A stretch of DNA of 64,000 nt. Source: Pseudomonas_T sp032052615. Lineage in GTDB: Bacteria; Pseudomonadota; Gammaproteobacteria; Pseudomonadales; Pseudomonadaceae. Below are positions 59,479 through 64,000 of the stretch, piece by piece. The position numbers and the translations under genes were made by a program. How positions within the stretch are numbered: position 1 is the first letter of the stretch; every line of letters starts with the position of its first letter. Location: positions 434,001-498,000 of the forward strand of contig DAMBWF010000002.1 in assembly GCA_032052615.1 (NCBI GenBank), written 5' to 3'. The notes beneath the pieces were generated by a model. That model saw only the letters and a list, made by a program, of their open reading frames with translations, did not search any database and had not been told where the DNA came from.

Positions 59479-62427
59479 CTAGGGTCTGTCGTGGGGGTCC
59501 TCCAGGGAGAGCCGCCCCTGGTCGCCCGCCTCCGGCGGGCGGTACAGGCTGGCCAGCGCCAGCAGGTCTTCCAGGCGCGCGCCACGGCGCCGCCAGTCGT
59601 GGAACAGCGATTCGCTCACCAGGGCATAGCGCCATGGCAGCCCGTCCGGGCGCGCCTCCGGCACATGCTCCAGGCGCGCGCACCAGGCCTGGGCGGCGGC
59701 CGCCTTGCGGCGCACGTCGGGGTGGCGCATCTGCTCGTCGGCCTTGGTCTCCACCAGGTAGACGGCGCGTTCGCCGCGCACCAGGAAGTCCGGGCTGTAG
59801 CGCGCCGGGCGGCCGTCCTCGCGCAGGTACAGCAGGTGGGCGAAGGCGTGGCGTTGCTCGTGGAGGCGGCAGTGGGCCTGGATGCCGGCGTCGTGCTCGG
59901 CCCAGTCGATGAACGCCCGCTCCAGGCCGGCGTGGTGGCTCGGCAGGGGCAGGTGGGTGTAGAGGCACTTGCGCACCGCCCGCAGCTCGCCGGCGCGCGC
60001 CGTCAGCTCGGCCACCTCCGACAACCGGCGCAGGCGCACCCGGGCCGGCTGGCCGGGACGACGGCGCTCGGCGCGCACCAGGGCGAGGGCGAACACCCGC
60101 ACCAGGTGATCGTGAACCGGGCGCGCCAGCAGCAGGCGCCAGCCCTCGTCCGCCAGCGGATCGAAGGGCGCGTCGAACAACCGCTCGCGGATATAGCGGT
60201 CCAGGCGCTGGGCCAGCCAGGCGGCGCGGGTCTGCAGGTAAGGGCGCGGCTGGCGCGGCGCCACCCGCCCGCCGCCGGCCAGGGGCTGGCTCAGGGCCTG
60301 GCCGATGCGCCGGGTCAGCCGCGACAGCAGCTCGTTGTAGCCGCCGACCCGCAGCACCTCGCCATCCACCCGGTAGTCGCCGAATAGGGTGGCGCTCTGC
60401 AGGTCGACCGAGGTGAAGGTGTCGCCCCGCCCCAGCAGGGCGGCCAGGGCCTCGCGCGTGGCCTCGGTGAAGGGCGGCAGCGCGCGCTCGTCGAAGTCGA
60501 CGTGTTCCAAGCGTTCCTCGGCCTCCTCCACCAGCACCGGCACGCTGAAGTCGAAGCGCGGGTAGTCCGGCCGCAGGCCGATGCGCAGCAGGTCGCCGGC
60601 GCCGGCCACCGGGGCGTCGCCGCCGTGGACCAGCAGGCCGGCATCCCGCAGGTCGTCGTAGAAGCGGGCGAAGGCCGGGTGCTCGATGATCGAGAGGATG
60701 TCGATCAGGCTCGACGGCTCCTCGCCCCGGTCGATGCGCTCGCGATTCTCCCGGCGCAGCGCCTCGTAGGCCTCGCCGCGCCACATCAGGCGCAGGCCCC
60801 GGCCCACGGTCTGCTCGACGAGGATCGCCGCGCGGCTGGCGCGCAGCGGCACGATCACGCAGATGGTCTCGGCGTCGAAGCCCTCCCGCAGCATCAGCAC
60901 GCTCACCAGCACCCGCGGCCGCGGCCCGGCGTCCAGGGTGGAGAGGCGCTGGCGCAGGGGCGCCCAGTCGCGCTCGCCCAGCTCGGCGCGGCGCCCGGAA
61001 TCGATGCGCAGCACGTCCTCGGCGGGCAACCCTTCTTCCTCCAGGAAGGCTTCCACCAGGGCCGCCACCGCCGTGTCCTCGCAGACGATCAGCAGCTTCG
61101 GCGTGCGATGCGGGTCGAGGGCGGCGAAGTCCCGCTCCAGGCGTTCGCGCTTGCCCAGGCCGGCGCGGATCATCAGCCGCTGGCCCTCGGAGAGGCGCAG
61201 GCGGCCGTCGGCGTCGCGCTCGGCGAGGAAGTCCAGGGGCAGGGCGGCGAGGTCCTTGCGGCGGTCCAGCACCAGGGATTTCACCAGCCCGGCGCGCAGC
61301 GCCGCGCGCAGGTCGAAGTCGGCCACCACGTGGGGGAAGTAGGCCTTGCGACCGTGGCCCAGGTCGTTGTAGGGGGTCGCCGAGACATCGATCTGGACGA
61401 AGCGCCGGCCCTTGCCGGCGGCCAGGCGCAGCAGGCTCTTCTGCCACTCCACCTCGCTGTCCTCCTCGCCGGCGCGCAGGGCGTGGACGTGGTGGGCCTC
61501 GTCGTTGAACACCAGCAGGTCGGGCAGCGCGGCGAGGGCCGCCAGGGGGTCGTCGAGGGCGCGCCGGTCCAGGCGCTCCAGGTCGTTGCCGGCGCCGCGC
61601 CCGGGGCTCAGGGGCAGCACCCGGTAGGCGCCATGGACCTCCGCCGCCAATTCGTCGGCGTCGCCGTGCTCCTCGTCGCGCGCGGCGGCTTCCGCCAGCA
61701 GGTGCCAGTTGGTCAGGGCCAGCAGGCCGTTGCCGGTGCACTTGCGGCCGATCTCGTGCTTCTCGCAGAGGTTGGCGAGGACGAACTGGCGCAGCGGCTC
61801 GCGCAGCTCCGGCGGCACGAACAGGTCGGCGTGGCGGGCCAGGTCGGCGCTGGCCGGGTCGCGCGCGCCGTCGGCTCCACGGCGGCCGAGGAAGGCGTCG
61901 AGCAGGCGCTCGTAGACGATCAGCCCGGGGGCGACCACCAGGAAGCGCCGGGTGAAGCGCGGGTCGTCGCGGCCGGCGGCGCGGGTCGCGCGGTGGTTGG
62001 CCCACTGCCAGACCAGCAGGGCTTGCAGCACCCAGGTCTTGCCGGTGCCGGTGGCCATCTTCAGGCAGTACTTGGGATGGGCGTGGCGCGGCCGTTCCAG
62101 GCGCTCGCGCTGGGCCGGGTCGAGGGGGTCGAGCAGGCCCAGCCCGGCGTAGAGGCCGACCAGGTCGGGGGCGTCGAACAGTTCGTGGGCGATCAGGGCG
62201 TGCAGGATCGCCTGGCGCTGGCCGGCATGGAACGCCACCGGGCGCGCCGCGCAGGCGCTCTCGCCGAACCACCAGCGCAGCAGCCCGGCGCTGGTGGGGG
62301 TGAAGCGCGCCAGCAGCTCGCCCGCCGGCCCGCCGGCGTCGTGACGGGCCAGCTCGTCCTCCAGGCGCGCCGCCAGTTCGGCCAGGGCCGCCACCAGGGG
62401 CAGGCCGGCGTCGTGCCGCTCGCTCAT
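59479..62427 (-). CDS. Type III-like restriction endonuclease subunit (Res): SF2 helicase plus PD-(D/E)xK nuclease
   Basis: 982 residues from ATG 62427, overlapping the mod stop by 4 bases. Superfamily 2 motifs: Walker A MATGTGKT (Lys at about 130), motif II FNDEAHHVHALR, motif III DVSATPY, motif V/VI region LREGFDAETICVIV and QTVGRGLRLMWRG. The C-terminal nuclease core is YSPDFLVRGERAVYLVETKAD, an intact PD...ExK. It translocates or switches on DNA and cleaves when recognition sites are unmodified. The methyltransferase partner is directly upstream. All key residues are present, so the enzyme should be active. Confidence 0.9.
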   Translation of the reverse strand: MSERHDAGLPLVAALAELAARLEDELARHDAGGPAGELLARFTPTSAGLLRWWFGESACAARPVAFHAGQRQAILHALIAHELFDAPDLVGLYAGLGLLDPLDPAQRERLERPRHAHPKYCLKMATGTGKTWVLQALLVWQWANHRATRAAGRDDPRFTRRFLVVAPGLIVYERLLDAFLGRRGADGARDPASADLARHADLFVPPELREPLRQFVLANLCEKHEIGRKCTGNGLLALTNWHLLAEAAARDEEHGDADELAAEVHGAYRVLPLSPGRGAGNDLERLDRRALDDPLAALAALPDLLVFNDEAHHVHALRAGEEDSEVEWQKSLLRLAAGKGRRFVQIDVSATPYNDLGHGRKAYFPHVVADFDLRAALRAGLVKSLVLDRRKDLAALPLDFLAERDADGRLRLSEGQRLMIRAGLGKRERLERDFAALDPHRTPKLLIVCEDTAVAALVEAFLEEEGLPAEDVLRIDSGRRAELGERDWAPLRQRLSTLDAGPRPRVLVSVLMLREGFDAETICVIVPLRASRAAILVEQTVGRGLRLMWRGEAYEALRRENRERIDRGEEPSSLIDILSIIEHPAFARFYDDLRDAGLLVHGGDAPVAGAGDLLRIGLRPDYPRFDFSVPVLVEEAEERLEHVDFDERALPPFTEATREALAALLGRGDTFTSVDLQSATLFGDYRVDGEVLRVGGYNELLSRLTRRIGQALSQPLAGGGRVAPRQPRPYLQTRAAWLAQRLDRYIRERLFDAPFDPLADEGWRLLLARPVHDHLVRVFALALVRAERRRPGQPARVRLRRLSEVAELTARAGELRAVRKCLYTHLPLPSHHAGLERAFIDWAEHDAGIQAHCRLHEQRHAFAHLLYLREDGRPARYSPDFLVRGERAVYLVETKADEQMRHPDVRRKAAAAQAWCARLEHVPEARPDGLPWRYALVSESLFHDWRRRGARLEDLLALASLYRPPEAGDQGRLSLEDPHDRP

Positions 62428-64000
62428 GGCCGCGCCTCCGTCAGGTCCAGGCTGACCTCGGCCTCGAAGCCGAACACGTCCACCGCCCGCACGCACAGGC
62501 GCCGGGGGCCGGCGCGGTAGGGCACTTCCAGGTGGGCCTCCACCGAGACCCGCAGCGGGTCGCCGGCATGGGCGGCGTTGCCCCGGTAGTCCTGCCAGAC
62601 CGAGCGGAACACCTCGCCGTCGTAGTCGGGGTCCACCGCCCAGTACTCGATCAGCGCCAGGGGTTCGGCGTTCATCACCCGGTGCAACTTGGCGCGGTTG
62701 GCCTCGTCCAGGTTGATCGCCTCGGGGGAGAGCAGCACGTAGTTGGCCAGGCGCACCCGCAGCGCCTCGACCTCGCCCCGGCGCTCGCGCTCCACCGGGT
62801 GCAGGCTGAGGTATTGCAGGCTGGAGAAGCGCACCTGGGCGCGCAGCCGGTCGAGGCCGCCCTTCTTCAACCGGTCCAGCAGGTCCGGGGGGATCACCAG
62901 TACTTCCAGGCGCGGGTCGGCCAGGGCGTCGAGGCTCTGGCCGATGGCCGGGTCGAAGTTCCAGCCCAGCACCACCACCTTGCGCCAGCCGCCGAGCAGG
63001 CTGTCGCGCAGGGCGACGGCTCGACGCAGGGTGGCGCCGCCGGTGAGCTTGGTGGGGGAGTCGGCCAGCACCAGGGTGCGGTTGTCGTCGTCCAGGGCGC
63101 CCAGGTTGCGCTGGGGGTTGGCCTCTGGCGGCAGCGGCCGGGCGCCGAACAGGGCGAGGACGATGCTGGAGAGGTCGCCGATGCGGAAGCTGCGGCCCAG
63201 GGTGCTCTTCGCCGCCTCCAACTGGTAGTCGCCGATGGCCTGGTAGAGGAAGGGCCGGGCGCCCTGGTCGATCAGGCGCTTGCGCATGATCATGCAGGCC
63301 GGCTTGCCCAGGTCGCTGGTGATCCAGCGCCGGCCGAGGCGCTCGGCCACCGCTGCGGTGGTGCCGGAGCCGCCGAAGAAGTCGGCGATCAACTGCCCCT
63401 CGCGGGTGGAGGCGGCGATCACCCGTTCCAGCAGGCCGCTGGGCTTCTGGGTGGCGTAGCCGATGCTTTCGCCGCCCTGCAGGGAGCGCACGTCGGTCCA
63501 GACGTCGCGGCAGCGCACGCCGTGGGGGTTCTTGTAGAGCTTCTTGCCGGGCACGCGGCCGGGTTCCACCAGCAGCAGGCCCTGGCGCAGCCAGTCGAGA
63601 GCGGTGGCCAGGGGCATGCGGTAGCCATTGCGCGGCATCTTCTCGCCCAGGCCCAGGTCGTAGACGTACCCGCCGCCGCCGGGGTTGTCCACCGGCGCCA
63701 CCCGGTAGCGGCCGCCGGCGTCCTCGCGGTTGTAGAGCTTGTCGCTGGCGCTGCTGAAGGGCTGGAAAATGTCGTTCCAGACCGGCTCGGCGGCGCCCTT
63801 GCGGTAGAAGAACAGGGTGTCGTGGGACTTGATGAACTTCTTGTTCTTCGCCGAGGTGTCGCCCACCGCGCCTTGCCAGATCAGTTCGTTGACGAAGTTC
63901 TCCTTGCCGAAGACCTCGTCCATCACCAGCTTCACGTAGTGGCCGACGTGCCAGTCCAGGTGCACGTAGATGGAGCCGTGCTCGGCCAGCAGCTCGCGCA
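62424..64000 (-). CDS. Type III-like DNA methyltransferase (Mod), N-terminus beyond the window
   Basis: The frame is open to the window edge and translates across it (RELLAEHGSIYVHLDWHVGHY...), so the apparent Met at 63965 is internal and the gene is partial (about 525 residues visible). The SAM-binding motif I, IADFFGGSGTTAAVAERLGRRWI, lies after the region with WQG and DTLFFYRKG, as in beta-class adenine methyltransferases where motif IV (DPPY) comes first and here falls outside the window. The C-terminal 250 residues are a target-recognition/assembly domain. The stop overlaps the res start by ATGA. Confidence 0.88.
   Translation of the reverse strand, partial: RELLAEHGSIYVHLDWHVGHYVKLVMDEVFGKENFVNELIWQGAVGDTSAKNKKFIKSHDTLFFYRKGAAEPVWNDIFQPFSSASDKLYNREDAGGRYRVAPVDNPGGGGYVYDLGLGEKMPRNGYRMPLATALDWLRQGLLLVEPGRVPGKKLYKNPHGVRCRDVWTDVRSLQGGESIGYATQKPSGLLERVIAASTREGQLIADFFGGSGTTAAVAERLGRRWITSDLGKPACMIMRKRLIDQGARPFLYQAIGDYQLEAAKSTLGRSFRIGDLSSIVLALFGARPLPPEANPQRNLGALDDDNRTLVLADSPTKLTGGATLRRAVALRDSLLGGWRKVVVLGWNFDPAIGQSLDALADPRLEVLVIPPDLLDRLKKGGLDRLRAQVRFSSLQYLSLHPVERERRGEVEALRVRLANYVLLSPEAINLDEANRAKLHRVMNAEPLALIEYWAVDPDYDGEVFRSVWQDYRGNAAHAGDPLRVSVEAHLEVPYRAGPRRLCVRAVDVFGFEAEVSLDLTEARP

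Overview
The window reads as a high-GC Pseudomonas chromosome, probably of the P. aeruginosa lineage. The basis is the ColR/ColS system followed by an orf222/wapQ-like pair, the block ilvD ... pfpI - HDOD - mutM - small membrane protein - ggt - fdx - coaD - GMC oxidoreductase - aldehyde dehydrogenase - TetR (an order I recall from P. aeruginosa), and uniformly GC-rich third codon positions. No rRNA, tRNA, CRISPR array or intact insertion sequence was seen. One run of exactly 100 N (42253-42352) marks an assembly gap inside a tandem repeat.

Layout. 1-4069: the end of an NTF2-like gene, a threonine aldolase, two small secreted proteins, and a secreted protein joining a CxxCH site to an MVL-type lectin module. 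4070-4729: a non-coding stretch with several DnaA-box-like 9-mers. 4730-8165: ColR, ColS, a methyltransferase and a degenerate InaA/WapQ-type kinase. 8288-15428: an LTA-synthase-like membrane phosphotransferase, then an HlyD / double-ATPase ABC / permease export operon. 15438-18961: a hybrid histidine kinase, an I78 protease-inhibitor lipoprotein and an RluA-family pseudouridine synthase. 19181-20556: an AT-rich two-gene island resembling a cell-wall hydrolase toxin with its immunity protein. 20698-27338: folA, gloA, a phosphodiesterase, a methyltransferase, a UvrD-like helicase, an FKBP and sstT.

27644-38878 is the most interesting part. It holds a MocR-type regulator followed, convergently, by a tightly packed nine-gene minus-strand operon. 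In transcription order the operon encodes a stand-alone ligase built from an asparaginyl-tRNA synthetase core, a flavin monooxygenase of the luciferase-like family, an MFS exporter, the small (B12-binding) and, three genes later, large subunits of glutamate mutase, two different ATP-grasp ligases, a PP-loop ATPase with a CxxC motif, and a second-type PanB. Glutamate mutase makes 3-methylaspartate. ATP-grasp ligases join amino acids, and the AsnA-like enzyme amidates or adenylates a carboxylate. Together with an exporter and a regulator this looks like a biosynthetic cluster for a small 3-methylaspartate-derived (di)peptide-like metabolite. I do not recognise it as any described pathway. Its base composition is visibly less GC-rich than its flanks and it sits beside the conserved ilvD block, which suggests acquisition by transfer.

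39811-59020 is mostly conserved core: ilvD, a hemopexin-repeat phosphodiesterase, rlmI, a CoA-transferase, pfpI, an HDOD protein, mutM, ggt, fdx and coaD, then a GMC dehydrogenase / Tat subunit / aldehyde dehydrogenase operon divergent from a TetR gene with a perfect palindromic operator between them. Three intergenic regions here carry repeated hairpin elements built on a GTAGGGTGGA core. 59024-64000 is a type III-like restriction-modification locus (small protein, Res, and Mod running off the end of the window).
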